A stretch of 64,000 bases of DNA from Stieleria magnilauensis (GCA_007753675.1 CP036432.1:9240233-9304232); one strand, 5' to 3'. Shown: positions 17,322 to 27,332, counted from the first letter of the stretch. A program made the numbers and translations. The notes: generated by a model not told the origin, from the sequence alone.

Positions 17322-20300
17322 TGCCCCGCCTCCACGGCCGCTGCCGACCGGCGTTGTTCCAGCTGATCAAAATACCGATCCAAACCCGCTCGCCATCGTT
17401 CCGGCACCTCGTCACGGTCTCGCCCGACGGACAACCGCGTTTCCGATTCACGAGTGATGGCGAGTTGATTGAGCCCTTGACCCAGCAACGCGATCGCCGC
17501 CTGATCGGTCTCGCCGCCCTGCCCTCCCCCGGCGCTTCCTCCGCCACCGCCGCCGCCCTCGGGGCTGATCTTGTTACTCCGCAACAACAATTCGATCGCT
17601 TCGGTTTGCGCCGCGATCGCGACCGGTCCGGTTTCGGGCGTGACCAATGTCTTCGACGCGTCGACCATCGCGGCACTGGCCAACCCCAGCACTTCGATCT
17701 CTTCTCCAAAATTCAACAACCCGTCCGGCAATGCCTCGATCCCGTCGACGACCGCGTCCAAACGATCTCGCAACAAATCCTGTGATTCACTCAACCGAAT
17801 CGCCTCGCTGACGTAGTCCGCTTCCTGCATCGCCTCGCGTCCCTGATCGGCGACGCGCGTCTGTTCGCGCAACGTCACTTCGGCTTCCAAGATCCTCAAC
17901 ACTTCCACGATCACCGCCGGCGAAAGCGACTTTTTATTCTGTGGTCCCGATTCAGATTGCTCGGAACCCGGATCCACCAAGTCATCGGCCCAGCGATCCA
18001 AGTTGTCCGACCAATATTCGGCCGCGGAGATCGAAACGCCGGGCCGCGACGGGACTCCTTCCTGCAACGCTTTGAGCTGTTCCAAGACACGCGCCTGTGT
18101 CATTTCATCCAACACGGACTGAAAATGTTCGATCTCTCGTCGTCGACAAAACGCTTCCAAGTCGTCCAGCACCGTGCGAACCCGAGCCGCCGACTCGATC
18201 ACGTCGGCAACAACCGACTGCAACACCTCACCATTCGATTCGGCGGCTTGGCCGAAGGTGGATTCGATGCTTCGCCCCAGCTGCATGGCGACCCGATCCT
18301 GTAACCGGCTGACCGATTTCAAACGTTTGACCAGTGTGCTGCCTTCCATGTTCCCCATCAGCGTTTTGAGTTCCTCGGCCACGGCATCGAATTCTGCGAC
18401 CAGGTCGGTTTGATCTTCGATGGCGATCGTCAAGCTGTCTTCTTCCGATTTCTCACTTTCACTCTTGGGCGACCGCTTGGACGTATCAACGATCGTGGTG
18501 CCCGCCAAACTAATCCGCTCGGATGATTCCCCGTCAGCGTCCTGCGGTGAGTCGTCGGCAACGTCGCCATCACTCGACTCGGCCAACGTGCCTTGCGAGC
18601 TTTCCTGCCCCGCCAGTTCCGCGAACTTTGATTCTTCGTCTTCTTGCTCGGACGCTTGCTGCAGCAACTCGGCGACGCGCGGCATGCGATCATCGGACAT
18701 CTCTTGCAGCGTCTGGATCGTTGCGGCGAACTTTTCGACATAGTCCACGTCGACTTGATCATTCCGCGCCGCCTGTCGCAACAACGCTTCCCCTTCACCG
18801 GTCAATGCTTCCAGTTGCCGACCGTTGAATGCTTCCGCCCGCGCCTGCTCGGCCACCGCGTCACGCCAAAGGTCATCTCGCTCTGCGACGGCGACTTCGG
18901 CCAATTCGCGATTGCGAGAGAACAGATTCAGTTCTCGATCCCGAACATCCATCGCGGCCTGACGCCAACGAGCGAATTGGCCGGCGATCCAGACGGCGTG
19001 CTCATCGGCGGTCAGCACATGGATCGGCAGCGGATCGGAATACACCCGCTCGCGTCCCGGAAAGTCGTCTTCGGCCCAAAACCGCACGCTCACTTCACCC
19101 GGCGGAACCGACAGCGACGTCGCCTGAAACACCGCGGCCAACGAACCGCCCTCGTCGCCGGATCCCAGCACCCGTTCCCCCGACTCGGAACTCGAATCCG
19201 CGGACCACTGCATCCCGACTCGGCGGACGGCAAAGTCGTCTTGTGCCGTCACCGTAAAACGCAACGCTTGACTGTCCAACACCCGCGGCGGAATCGATTC
19301 GTTTTCGACCAGCAGTGTCGGCCGCTGATCGGGAACACGCTGCACCGTCACCGTCATTGGCTCGGTTGCCGCCAATCCGTCTTGATCGGTCCAGTGCAAA
19401 CGGGCATCTTCCGCCGATGTCCCCAGTTCCGCCACGAATTGATTCCCCTGCACAGCGACCGGCGTGCCGTCGACGGTTGCATCGGCCAAAGCCGACGAAA
19501 CCTTCAACCGCAGCGTCGCCGCGGCGCCTTCGACGATGCGAATCACACCGGCGTCGTAATCGGTCTGCAGCTTGCTGCCGTCGATTCGCCCGGCCAAGTA
19601 ATCCGGCAACCGAACCGTTGCAACGACGCTCGTCAATTGTGGCCGAAGCTTGGGGATCAATCGGACCCGGTGGCGTGCATCACCCACTTGAACGTCCGCG
19701 ATCGAAGGCTCGAACAACCGTGGCAATTCGAACGAATAGCGTGCCGGACCGGAGTCGTCGGATCGAGTCACACGAGCGGTGGAGCGATGGGTTCCAATCC
19801 GAAGCGTCGCATCACGCGGCGTCCAGCGACTTTGGGAATCCAACGCCATCGTCCAATCTGACGGCTCGTCGCGCGGCACGACCCGCTCAGGCGGAAGCGG
19901 TTGCAATGTCACAAACGTAAAACGATCGATCGCAGCCGACGGAGCGAACAGTCGTGTCGCCGCGTTCCAAACCGCTTGCGGGGCCAACGCAACCATCAAC
20001 ACGGCGGACGCCAACAACGCCAACAATCCGCGTGTCATGACACGAAGATGAGAGTCGGGAAGCGCCTGCTGGAAATCTCGCGCCACCGCTTCATCGGCCA
20101 CTTGCTCCAGCGCCGCGACACACAGCGTCACCGAACGAGCCTGCTCTGATTCACAGTCTGCCAATTCCAACGCACCGACCAAGTGATCACCAAATACAGG
20201 ATCGCGCCGACGGATCACCTCAGCAACACGCAACGGTGACCGGCAATCCCAAATGGTTTGCCACAGTCGCATCACCGCAATGCCCATCGCCACGGCGATC

Positions 20301-20506
20301 ACCGCCAACAGCCCCCAGCGAATCGAGACGGGGGTTTCGACGAATCGGTCTGCGATCAGCAACACCCAAAACACGATCATGCCGATCAACAGAAAACGAA
20401 CCAGATGATCACGCCCCACCAGCCACACCAACCCGCGCCGAAACTCAGCCAGTTTGTCAAGCAAACGAGCGGGAATCGCGATGTGATGGGATTGACGGGT
20501 TGTCAT
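17318..20506 (-). CDS. Large membrane protein, DUF4175-like
   Basis: 1062 aa. Near the N-terminus are membrane helices FLLIGMIVFWVLLIADRFV and WGLLAVIAVAMGIAVM, then a third near residue 160 (GLLALLASAVLMVALAP). After a beta-rich region comes a long charged, coiled-coil-prone stretch (residues about 530-1000) with acidic low-complexity parts (SEKSEEDSLTIAIEDQTD). A Gly-rich GGGGGGGSAGGGQGGE segment lies near residue 1010. The architecture and position behind VWA genes fit the DUF4175-type proteins of MoxR clusters. The stop overlaps the next start by 4 bp. Probably an inner-membrane partner of the VWA proteins. Confidence 0.72.
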   Translation of the reverse strand: MTTRQSHHIAIPARLLDKLAEFRRGLVWLVGRDHLVRFLLIGMIVFWVLLIADRFVETPVSIRWGLLAVIAVAMGIAVMRLWQTIWDCRSPLRVAEVIRRRDPVFGDHLVGALELADCESEQARSVTLCVAALEQVADEAVARDFQQALPDSHLRVMTRGLLALLASAVLMVALAPQAVWNAATRLFAPSAAIDRFTFVTLQPLPPERVVPRDEPSDWTMALDSQSRWTPRDATLRIGTHRSTARVTRSDDSGPARYSFELPRLFEPSIADVQVGDARHRVRLIPKLRPQLTSVVATVRLPDYLAGRIDGSKLQTDYDAGVIRIVEGAAATLRLKVSSALADATVDGTPVAVQGNQFVAELGTSAEDARLHWTDQDGLAATEPMTVTVQRVPDQRPTLLVENESIPPRVLDSQALRFTVTAQDDFAVRRVGMQWSADSSSESGERVLGSGDEGGSLAAVFQATSLSVPPGEVSVRFWAEDDFPGRERVYSDPLPIHVLTADEHAVWIAGQFARWRQAAMDVRDRELNLFSRNRELAEVAVAERDDLWRDAVAEQARAEAFNGRQLEALTGEGEALLRQAARNDQVDVDYVEKFAATIQTLQEMSDDRMPRVAELLQQASEQEDEESKFAELAGQESSQGTLAESSDGDVADDSPQDADGESSERISLAGTTIVDTSKRSPKSESEKSEEDSLTIAIEDQTDLVAEFDAVAEELKTLMGNMEGSTLVKRLKSVSRLQDRVAMQLGRSIESTFGQAAESNGEVLQSVVADVIESAARVRTVLDDLEAFCRRREIEHFQSVLDEMTQARVLEQLKALQEGVPSRPGVSISAAEYWSDNLDRWADDLVDPGSEQSESGPQNKKSLSPAVIVEVLRILEAEVTLREQTRVADQGREAMQEADYVSEAIRLSESQDLLRDRLDAVVDGIEALPDGLLNFGEEIEVLGLASAAMVDASKTLVTPETGPVAIAAQTEAIELLLRSNKISPEGGGGGGGSAGGGQGGETDQAAIALLGQGLNQLAITRESETRLSVGRDRDEVPERWRAGLDRYFDQLEQRRSAAAVEAGQ

Positions 20507-20529
20507 GGAGGAGATGCAGGAAAGAGGGG

Positions 20530-20655
20530 TTAGCGGTTAGCAGTTAGCTGTTAGCTGTTAGCTGTTAGCTGTTAGCTGTTAGCTGTTAGCTGTTAGCTGT
20601 TGAAATCTGAAATCTGATATTCGATATTTGAAACTTGAAACTTGAAACTTGAAAC
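20530..20655. repeat. Heptanucleotide tandem repeat, TTAGCTG block plus AAATCTG/GAAACTT block
   Basis: Ten 7-bp units at 20530-20599 (TTAGCGG, TTAGCAG, then eight TTAGCTG) are followed by GAAATCTGAAATCTGATATT and four units of the AAACTTG type up to 20655. The array fills the only sizeable gap in the VWA cluster, between the stop codon at 20656 and the next gene start at 20506. Confidence 0.9.
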
Positions 20656-22842
20656 CTAAACCCCTCCCGCCCATTTTCTTCCGACCCAAAAGAGCGCCAA
20701 TCCGGCGATCATGGCCGACAGCACCGCGGGGTGATTCCACCACTGGATGCGTCGCACGGTGGAAGGATCGGGTGGCAAGCGATTGAGTTGATCGACGAGT
20801 TGATTGATTTGATCGGGCGCGAATGTCTGGCCGCGGCCAACCTTGGCCACTTCCATCATGATATCACGCCGCGCCGGCCGACCGACCTGTTCGTCCCCCC
20901 TGCCCTGCACCGCAACACGCGCCGTGACGGTGGAGTCTTCCGTGGGGTGCCGGAGCGTCAAGGCGTAGACGCCGTACTGGTCCAACTGGGTCTGCGCGGT
21001 GAACACACCCCACTGCGAATCTTCGCGTTGCAGTCGCAGTGATTGGTTCGAACCGGTTGGTGAAACGATTTCCAACATCGCCGCATCGGCTTGGGAGGGT
21101 GTCCCGTCGCTGGTCATGACGCTGGCCCTCAACGTCACGGTTTCTCCGATCTCCGGCTGATCGGGTCGATAGGACAATCGCATGGTTTCTCCGACCGCCA
21201 TGTTGCGTTGATAGGCCATCCAACGAATCACTTGGCCCCAAAAACGATAGTGGTATTGATCCTCGACACCCATCCGCCAACGCCAAACCGAATCGATGCC
21301 CATGAACAGGACCTTGCCGGCGCCGGCCGGACGCGTGACCAGCAGCGGCACACGCCCGTATTGATTGCTTGATTCGGCATGTACCGCCAGCACCTCGCTG
21401 CCCGCTTTGGCGCGGACCACTGCGGCGTGCCAATAAAATCCCGGCAGCGATTCCCAGACCGCCCAGTTGGTCTGTGGGTCATCGTCCAGCGCCGTCAACA
21501 GGCTTCGTCGGCCCGCCCCGGTCAGTGCGAACGATGCCGGCGCGCCGTTGCCAACCCCTAACGGCCTGGCAGGGTCGATCACGACAGGCACCAATTCCCC
21601 GAGTTCACTGGGCAACAACGACGCTTGCTGTCCGCGTGTTCCCGGCATCAACACCAAGCCCACCGCTTGCTGCTCGACCAACCCTCGAATCTGTCGACAC
21701 TGCTCGACGGTCAATTGCCCTTCCGCGATACCGACATCGCCCAAGAAGATCACATCGTAGGACGCCAACTCCGCGGGATCCTCCGGCATCGACGCCAAGT
21801 AGTCTTCTCCGCCGCCGCCCATCCCCGGCAACTGGGGGTGAAAGAGCAAACACGAAACATCGATCCCCGGATCACGCAACAACGCATTTCGCAAATAGCG
21901 ATACTCCCATCGTGGAATCCCTTCGATGATCAACACACGCAGTTTCTCTTCGCGAATTTCAATCGTCTTGCTCAGCCGATTGTTCTCCCGATTCATCTCC
22001 GATTCGATCACGGGCGTTTGGAAGGTCAAGGCATACGTGCCTGCCTGGTCGGATCGCCACACAAATGCCCCGTCGAAACGCGCACCGCCGCGGATCGAAA
22101 CCGTCTGGGCGTCCGCGGCGCGATCGTCTTGGAGCAACGACACGGTCACTTCGCGTGTCTCGCTGAACCAGTTCCGTATCGTGAACGGAATCCGGACGGG
22201 TTTACCGACAACACCAAAGGTCGGAACGTCGGCGGAAACGAGTTCGATGTCGGGCAAGCGATCGGCACTGCCAATGGGAATCGAGTCCACGCGTGCGCGA
22301 CCACCGCTGCGGGCGGCGATTTCCGCCGCCGCCTGAACCGGCGAACGCCCCCGATTGAAATCGCCATCGGACACCAACACGAACGCGACGGCTGATTCAT
22401 GACGCTCGGCCGCCCGATCCAACGCGCCGCCCAGGTCGCTGCCCAGGTCGCTGCCCAGGTCGCTGCCACCATCACTGGAACCGTCGCGGCCCTCATCGAG
22501 CGAGACATCAACTTTTTTGAATCGACCGTCCAACCGCGCCCACGCCGCGTCCTCGTCGATGCCGTCGGCGATCTCCTGACGACTGGCCGACCGGAATTCG
22601 GACAGAACATCACGTGTTTGCATGCTGCCCGAGCGATCGATCAACAAGACAACTTCTCCCTTGCGATCCGAATCAATATGGTACGTCGTCTCGGGTTGCC
22701 ACAGCAGCACGATCGCGACGGTCACCAAAGCGACGCGCAAGCACTCGACCACGGCGACGCGCCAACGACGACCACTTCGTCGCCAGGCGGTCAATGAGAA
22801 CCAAATCACAGCGATGATCGCCGCAGCAGAAATCAAAACCAT
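20656..22842 (-). CDS. VWA-domain membrane protein with glutamine-amidotransferase-like domain
   Basis: 728 aa. Two N-terminal helices (MVLISAAAIIAVIWFSLTAW and VALVTVAIVLLW) precede a VWA domain with the metal site VVLLIDRSGSMQTRD near residue 82. A DLGS repeat (DLGSDLGSDLG) lies near residue 130. Then come a beta-sandwich and a class-I amidotransferase-like segment (LRVLIIEGIPRWEYRYLRNAL, near 305), and a C-terminal helix (LSAMIAGLALFWVGRKW). The family works with MoxR ATPases in envelope processes. It overlaps the upstream BatA-like gene by 10 bp. The stop codon touches the heptamer array. Confidence 0.83.
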   Translation of the reverse strand: MVLISAAAIIAVIWFSLTAWRRSGRRWRVAVVECLRVALVTVAIVLLWQPETTYHIDSDRKGEVVLLIDRSGSMQTRDVLSEFRSASRQEIADGIDEDAAWARLDGRFKKVDVSLDEGRDGSSDGGSDLGSDLGSDLGGALDRAAERHESAVAFVLVSDGDFNRGRSPVQAAAEIAARSGGRARVDSIPIGSADRLPDIELVSADVPTFGVVGKPVRIPFTIRNWFSETREVTVSLLQDDRAADAQTVSIRGGARFDGAFVWRSDQAGTYALTFQTPVIESEMNRENNRLSKTIEIREEKLRVLIIEGIPRWEYRYLRNALLRDPGIDVSCLLFHPQLPGMGGGGEDYLASMPEDPAELASYDVIFLGDVGIAEGQLTVEQCRQIRGLVEQQAVGLVLMPGTRGQQASLLPSELGELVPVVIDPARPLGVGNGAPASFALTGAGRRSLLTALDDDPQTNWAVWESLPGFYWHAAVVRAKAGSEVLAVHAESSNQYGRVPLLVTRPAGAGKVLFMGIDSVWRWRMGVEDQYHYRFWGQVIRWMAYQRNMAVGETMRLSYRPDQPEIGETVTLRASVMTSDGTPSQADAAMLEIVSPTGSNQSLRLQREDSQWGVFTAQTQLDQYGVYALTLRHPTEDSTVTARVAVQGRGDEQVGRPARRDIMMEVAKVGRGQTFAPDQINQLVDQLNRLPPDPSTVRRIQWWNHPAVLSAMIAGLALFWVGRKWAGGV

Positions 22843-24812
22843 CGCGACTCACCTCGTGCCCGCCCCGGCAACGTCAACCAGGCTTCGCACAACATCCCGA
22901 TGATCATCATCACCCAGATCACACCCCAAATCTCCTGCACCAGACCGCCGTCGGAGTCGGCTTGGGGACCACGTAGGACCACGCGGTTCCAGCGAACATC
23001 GCCCAGCAGCCCCTGGAGCTGCGAGTCGGAGATTGTCTGGCGATCGGATTCAGCCGCCGGCCGATTGACCGCGACCAACCGCGGTGCACTTTCCGTGGAG
23101 TGCCTCACCGCAAACACCCCGGCGCCGTGCCCCAGTGGCATGCCGATCGCTTCGTCGCGGGCAAGCAGCGTTTCGATGTCTGCCGTCTCGCTCAACGGAT
23201 CCGCCCCGTTTTGCAGACGGCGGTCATCTGTTCCCGCCACGATCCCGCCATCACCGGCAACCTGCAGCGGGCTGGCATTGAGCGCTTCGGACATCAATCC
23301 ATACAGCACCAATCCATCGGTGACGAACAAGCTGTCGGCGTCGATCACGTCGGCTCCGCAAAACCAAGCGGCTCCTTCGCCGACGCGAATCTTTCCGATC
23401 CAAAGTTCCCCCTCGCCGATCTCCGCCAATCGCACCATTTGGCCGTCGAGGGAACACGAAGCGGCGATCGGCAATTCCCACTGATCGAAGCTCGCCTGCC
23501 GAACGGTGCCCCGAGTCCATTGCGCCCAACGGACGCCTTGGAACTCGATTCCGCGGTCGACATCGGATGGTGGAAAAAAAACGACGCTCCCGCCGCTCTC
23601 GAGAAACCGCGTGACCGCCGCGGCATCGTCGCCGACGGGCAGCTGTCCCTGCCAGATCAAACACGCCACACCGCCGGGCAGTTGTCTCGGTTGTTGCAGA
23701 CGACTCCCCTGCCCTGCCCCGCCCTCGGCAGCCACCACGTTGCCCAGCACGTCCGCGGCCACCTCCAAGGCCAAACACGGCGACTCGGTGACCAACCCGA
23801 TGGGACGATCCTGATCGGCAGCCGCAACAAAAAACCAATCATCATCCGCGGCGTTCACATCCGCCGGAATCGAAACCTGTCCGTAGATGACGTCCTGGTC
23901 TTCCGGCACCGGGACACGTGCATCAATCAATTCCCCTCGTCCATCGTCGACCTGGACATCGAAGGATTGGGTCACGCCCCCGACCACCAGACGCAGCGGA
24001 ACGACGACCGACGCGTCGTCCTGCCGCTCGACGAGCACCGAAACCGCCAGTTCCTTGCCTGGACCTGCATCGATGACGCGTAGACGGGTCAACACAACCG
24101 AAGTATTCACGCGTGGATCATCGGCAACGTCCACCAGATGCAGACGAACGCCGTCACCTAAGGATTGGGCCGCCTGAACGACTCGGTTCCATGACGCGGC
24201 ATCGGGACGCCAATCGTTCACTTGACCATCGCTGCAGACCCAAACGTCGGCGACCGAATGATCGTGATCCATCAAGTACTGCATCGCGACGCGCAGCATC
24301 TTTGGCACGTCTGCCGCGGACGCCGCCCCGCCGGTGAGCTGTGGATCGGTCAACGCATCGACATCCGCCAACTCGATCGGTGCGGCGCTGACGCTGTCAA
24401 TCAACACCACACGCTCGGTGCCCAACGTCCGCAGCGTCTCCGCGACGCGGCGCAGTGCGGCCGCCTGGTGGGTCAATCCAGACTCGGTTCGACGCTGCAT
24501 GCTGGCAGACCGATCCAAGACCACCACCGAAGGCGCCCCCGAAACGACACGACTGGCCGCGACGCCGAACATGCCGCTGGAAAGTGGACGCGCCAGTGCG
24601 AACACGACAGCCGCGACGACCAAGGTTCTCACGGCAAGGATCAACCACCGTCTCAGCTTTGCCGGACCGCGACGTGCTTGGGTGGCGCGGCGGAGAAACA
24701 TCATCGCCGCCCACGGCGCCGTGGGATGCCTGCGACGGTGAATCAAATGAATCACGATCGGGATCAGAACCAGCGGAAGAGCCCACAGTGCTCCGAGTCT
24801 CAGAAAGCTCAT
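22833..24812 (-). CDS. BatA N-terminal/VWA domain membrane protein
   Basis: 659 aa. The BatA-type N-terminus LWALPLVLIPIVIHLIHRRR with PWAAMMFLRRA and a second helix (LILAVRTLVVAAVVFALARP) is diagnostic. The VWA metal site VVVLDRSASMQRR lies near residue 98. A beta-rich domain and GQLPVGDDAAAVTRFLESGG (amidotransferase-like) follow, then a C-terminal helix (IWGVIWVMMIIGMLCEAWL). Near residue 370, GGAGQGS is encoded by a GGGGCAGGGCAGGGG run. It overlaps both neighbours by a few bp, so it is translationally coupled with the DUF58 and VWA genes. Confidence 0.86.
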   Translation of the reverse strand: MSFLRLGALWALPLVLIPIVIHLIHRRRHPTAPWAAMMFLRRATQARRGPAKLRRWLILAVRTLVVAAVVFALARPLSSGMFGVAASRVVSGAPSVVVLDRSASMQRRTESGLTHQAAALRRVAETLRTLGTERVVLIDSVSAAPIELADVDALTDPQLTGGAASAADVPKMLRVAMQYLMDHDHSVADVWVCSDGQVNDWRPDAASWNRVVQAAQSLGDGVRLHLVDVADDPRVNTSVVLTRLRVIDAGPGKELAVSVLVERQDDASVVVPLRLVVGGVTQSFDVQVDDGRGELIDARVPVPEDQDVIYGQVSIPADVNAADDDWFFVAAADQDRPIGLVTESPCLALEVAADVLGNVVAAEGGAGQGSRLQQPRQLPGGVACLIWQGQLPVGDDAAAVTRFLESGGSVVFFPPSDVDRGIEFQGVRWAQWTRGTVRQASFDQWELPIAASCSLDGQMVRLAEIGEGELWIGKIRVGEGAAWFCGADVIDADSLFVTDGLVLYGLMSEALNASPLQVAGDGGIVAGTDDRRLQNGADPLSETADIETLLARDEAIGMPLGHGAGVFAVRHSTESAPRLVAVNRPAAESDRQTISDSQLQGLLGDVRWNRVVLRGPQADSDGGLVQEIWGVIWVMMIIGMLCEAWLTLPGRARGESRWF

Positions 24813-25720
24813 ACAGCCGAATCTCTTCCTCGCCCGGCCAAAAATCCCATCAGCGACTCTTCGATCGGCCGGTCCAACATCACACGGTGATAGTCGACCG
24901 CCGTCTCGCGACTGATCCGTTCGACTTCTTCGAGAAAGTCCTGGACGGCGTCTGCGTAGCCGGCGGCGATCTCATCGGGATCGACCAAAATCGATTCATC
25001 GCCCTCCATGTCGTCCAATCGTATCGGTCGATCCCAATCGGGTTGCAACTCGACCGGATCCATCAAATGAAAGACGGCGACATCGTGTTTGCGAAACGCC
25101 AAGTGCTCGACCGCGCTGCGGAGCGTCGGCGGCTCCAGCAACAGATCCGAGATCACGACGATCAAGGCGCGTTCACGAATCGTTTCGGCCAGCTGATGAA
25201 GGGTTTCTTCCAGGGTCGTCACCCCGGCGGCTTGCAGGTTTCGCAACCGCTCGAACAACACCGACACCTGGCCGGCAATCCGCCGCGGCGGCAACAATTC
25301 CGATCCGGCGTCGCTGGCACAAATCAATCCCGCGGCATCGCCTTGACGAATCGCGATGTAGGCGAGCGTGGCTGCGATCTGCCGCGCCGCCTGCAGCTTG
25401 TCACCGAACCCCATCGATCCGCTGCCGTCGAGGACCAAGACCAGACGCAAGTTGGTGTCGGCTTCGAATTCCTTGACATAGTAGCGATCGCTTCGCCCGT
25501 AAGCCCGCCAATCCAATCGCCTCAAATCATCGCCGGGCTGATAACGTCGGTACTCGGCAAACTCAACGCTCGATCCGCGATGCGGACTCTGGTGCCGCCC
25601 CGAAACGGTGCCCAACATCGGCCGCCGTGTCGTCAACGGAATCGCCGACAAACGCTCCGCGAGCACGGGATCGAAAAACGATTCCGTCACGGCATCGGGG
25701 TCAGAACCAGGTTCGATCAT
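24809..25720 (-). CDS. DUF58 domain protein
   Basis: 303 aa, cytosolic. The DUF58 core is clear: EFAEYRRYQPGDDLRRLDWR near residue 55, then YYVKEFEADTNLRLVLVLD with the VWA-like metal site LDGSGSMGFG near residue 95. DUF58 proteins are encoded next to MoxR ATPases and are thought to link them to membrane VWA proteins. It overlaps the following BatA-like gene by 4 bp and is separated from moxR by a heptamer repeat. Confidence 0.9.
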   Translation of the reverse strand: MIEPGSDPDAVTESFFDPVLAERLSAIPLTTRRPMLGTVSGRHQSPHRGSSVEFAEYRRYQPGDDLRRLDWRAYGRSDRYYVKEFEADTNLRLVLVLDGSGSMGFGDKLQAARQIAATLAYIAIRQGDAAGLICASDAGSELLPPRRIAGQVSVLFERLRNLQAAGVTTLEETLHQLAETIRERALIVVISDLLLEPPTLRSAVEHLAFRKHDVAVFHLMDPVELQPDWDRPIRLDDMEGDESILVDPDEIAAGYADAVQDFLEEVERISRETAVDYHRVMLDRPIEESLMGFLAGRGRDSAV

Positions 25721-25784
25721 GCGTGTGACAAAAGTAAAAACATCCAGCGGTTCGTTTCAGTACTCCGCACCCCACCCCGTCAAC

Positions 25785-25893
25785 AAATCTCAAATCTCAA
25801 ATCTCAAATCTCAAATCTCAAATCTCAAATCTCAAATCTCAAATCTCAAATCTCAAATCTTGAAACTTGAAACTTGAAACTTGAAACATAAAT
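25785..25893. repeat. Heptanucleotide tandem repeat, AAATCTC and GAAACTT units
   Basis: About eleven AAATCTC units at 25785-25860 pass into four GAAACTT-like units and a last AAATCTC at about 25890-25896. The stop codon of the MoxR gene (25895-25897) is embedded in that last unit. The unit is the reverse complement of the TTTGAGA unit at 49118-49131. Confidence 0.92.
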
Positions 25894-25894
25894 C

Positions 25895-26947
25895 TCAAAT
25901 CAACTTCGCAATGATCTCACGGGCGGTGATGCGTTCGGCTTGTGCGGCGAAGGTCAAAACCAACCGGTGGGAAAGCACGGGCGATGCGACGGCCAGGATG
26001 TCTTCTTGGCGAACCATGTAGCTGCCGTAGAGCGCCGCTCGGCTTTTCGCCCCCAGAATCAAACTCTGCACCGCGCGTGGTCCGGCGCCCCAGGCGACCA
26101 GCGGGATCAGCCAATCCGGTGCCGTGCCGCCGTCGGGCCGCGTCTGACGCACCAGCTTGGCGGCGAATTCGTACAAATGATCGGGCACCGGAACGCGGCG
26201 AACGACTTCTTGGTGGCTTAGGATTTGTTCGACCGACAGCAGCGAATCCAAGACCGGCTGACGCTCCCCGGTGGTCATCCGTGCGATCTGGATTTCTTCC
26301 GCTTCGCTGGGATAGCCCAGTTCGATCAATGACATGAAACGATCCAGCTGTGCTTCGGGCAACGGATACGTCCCCTCCTGCTCGACCGGATTCTGGGTCG
26401 CCAAGACCATGAAGGGCGATGGCAAGGCAAACTCTTTGCCCAGCACGGTCACGTTGCCTTCCTGCATCGCTTCCAACAACGCCGCCTGAGTTTTCGGCGG
26501 GGCCCGATTGATTTCGTCGGCCAGCACCACGTTTGCAAACACGGGACCACGGACGAACTGGAATTCACGCCGTCCCTCGGCCGTGTCTTGCAGGATGTCG
26601 GTCCCGGTGATGTCCATCGGCATCAAGTCCGGCGTGAACTGAATCCGACTGAAACTCAGCGACAACGTCTCGGCGAATTTGCCGACCAACAGCGTTTTGG
26701 CCAACCCCGGCACCCCGACCAGCAACGCATTGCGGCGGGCGAAAAAACAGATCGCCAATTGCTCGATCGCTTCGGCTTGACCGACGATGACGCGCGACAG
26801 CTCGCGGCGCAAATCGGCATACGCCTGCTGCAACCGATCAATCGCGTTGACATCATCACCCGAAAGATCGCCTTGTGAGCCGTGCTTCTGCGGTGGGGGA
26901 TTCAGTGCCGTGTGATCCTGTGCTGCTGATTGAAGTTGTCCAGACAT
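25895..26947 (-). CDS. MoxR-family AAA+ ATPase
   Basis: 350 aa from the ATG at 26947; a GTG at 26974 would add nine residues. The Walker A variant VGVPGLAKTLL, Walker B VVLADEINRAPPKTQAALLE and sensor region VLATQNPVEQEGTYPLPEAQ are typical MoxR. The C-terminal lid follows (DHLYEFAAKLVRQTRP). MoxR ATPases act as chaperone-like activators of VWA/DUF58 partners. This is the first gene of the minus-strand cluster, so its promoter should lie in the 385-bp divergent gap upstream. Confidence 0.94.
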   Translation of the reverse strand: MSGQLQSAAQDHTALNPPPQKHGSQGDLSGDDVNAIDRLQQAYADLRRELSRVIVGQAEAIEQLAICFFARRNALLVGVPGLAKTLLVGKFAETLSLSFSRIQFTPDLMPMDITGTDILQDTAEGRREFQFVRGPVFANVVLADEINRAPPKTQAALLEAMQEGNVTVLGKEFALPSPFMVLATQNPVEQEGTYPLPEAQLDRFMSLIELGYPSEAEEIQIARMTTGERQPVLDSLLSVEQILSHQEVVRRVPVPDHLYEFAAKLVRQTRPDGGTAPDWLIPLVAWGAGPRAVQSLILGAKSRAALYGSYMVRQEDILAVASPVLSHRLVLTFAAQAERITAREIIAKLI

Positions 26948-27332
26948 GTAACTTTTCGTCGACGATCGTGTCACGTTAGCGTTGCTTGAATCTCAGCCGT
27001 GCGCGACCGGCTTGCACGGGGTCGGCCCCCCTTTCCCATTGTCCGATTCGAGTCGAGCTAGTGTAACCCAAACCGCCTGCAGGCGAACCCGCGGACGGTC
27101 ATCCTCCCGAAAATGACCGGCCTGTCGGCGATTCTTCGGCCTGGGCGGTAAACCGTATCGATTGGTCAAAGCGACGCGGTGGTCCACGTTAGACGGAGCA
27201 GAATTAATTTCGCCAACCCAGAGGGGGGCAACGCCCGAAATCCCTTAATGCGGGGAAGCTGGGATGCTTTTTCCTGCGGACAGAATGGTGACTGCTTCCC
27301 CCATCGAAATCCCCCATCGAAAGGATTCGGAC
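26948..27332. other. Divergent intergenic region (MoxR cluster / beta-barrel gene)
   Basis: 385 bp between two divergent starts, so it should carry both promoters. I see no convincing -35/-10 pair and no long palindrome or tandem array. A small GGGGTCGGCCCC inverted repeat lies at about 27018-27029. Near the right end GAAAGGA sits a few bases before the beta-barrel start and serves as its ribosome binding site. Confidence 0.5.

Noticed and set aside
24455-25870. Long plus-strand open frame with repeated SNLKSQI residues
   Set aside because: The repeats come from the AAATCTC heptamer array and the rest is antisense to the DUF58 and BatA-like genes; a 7-bp repeat in an open frame yields a 21-bp periodic peptide without meaning.
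25785-25893. CRISPR array candidate
   Set aside because: The units are 7 bp with no spacers, so it is a simple tandem repeat. No cas genes are present in the window.
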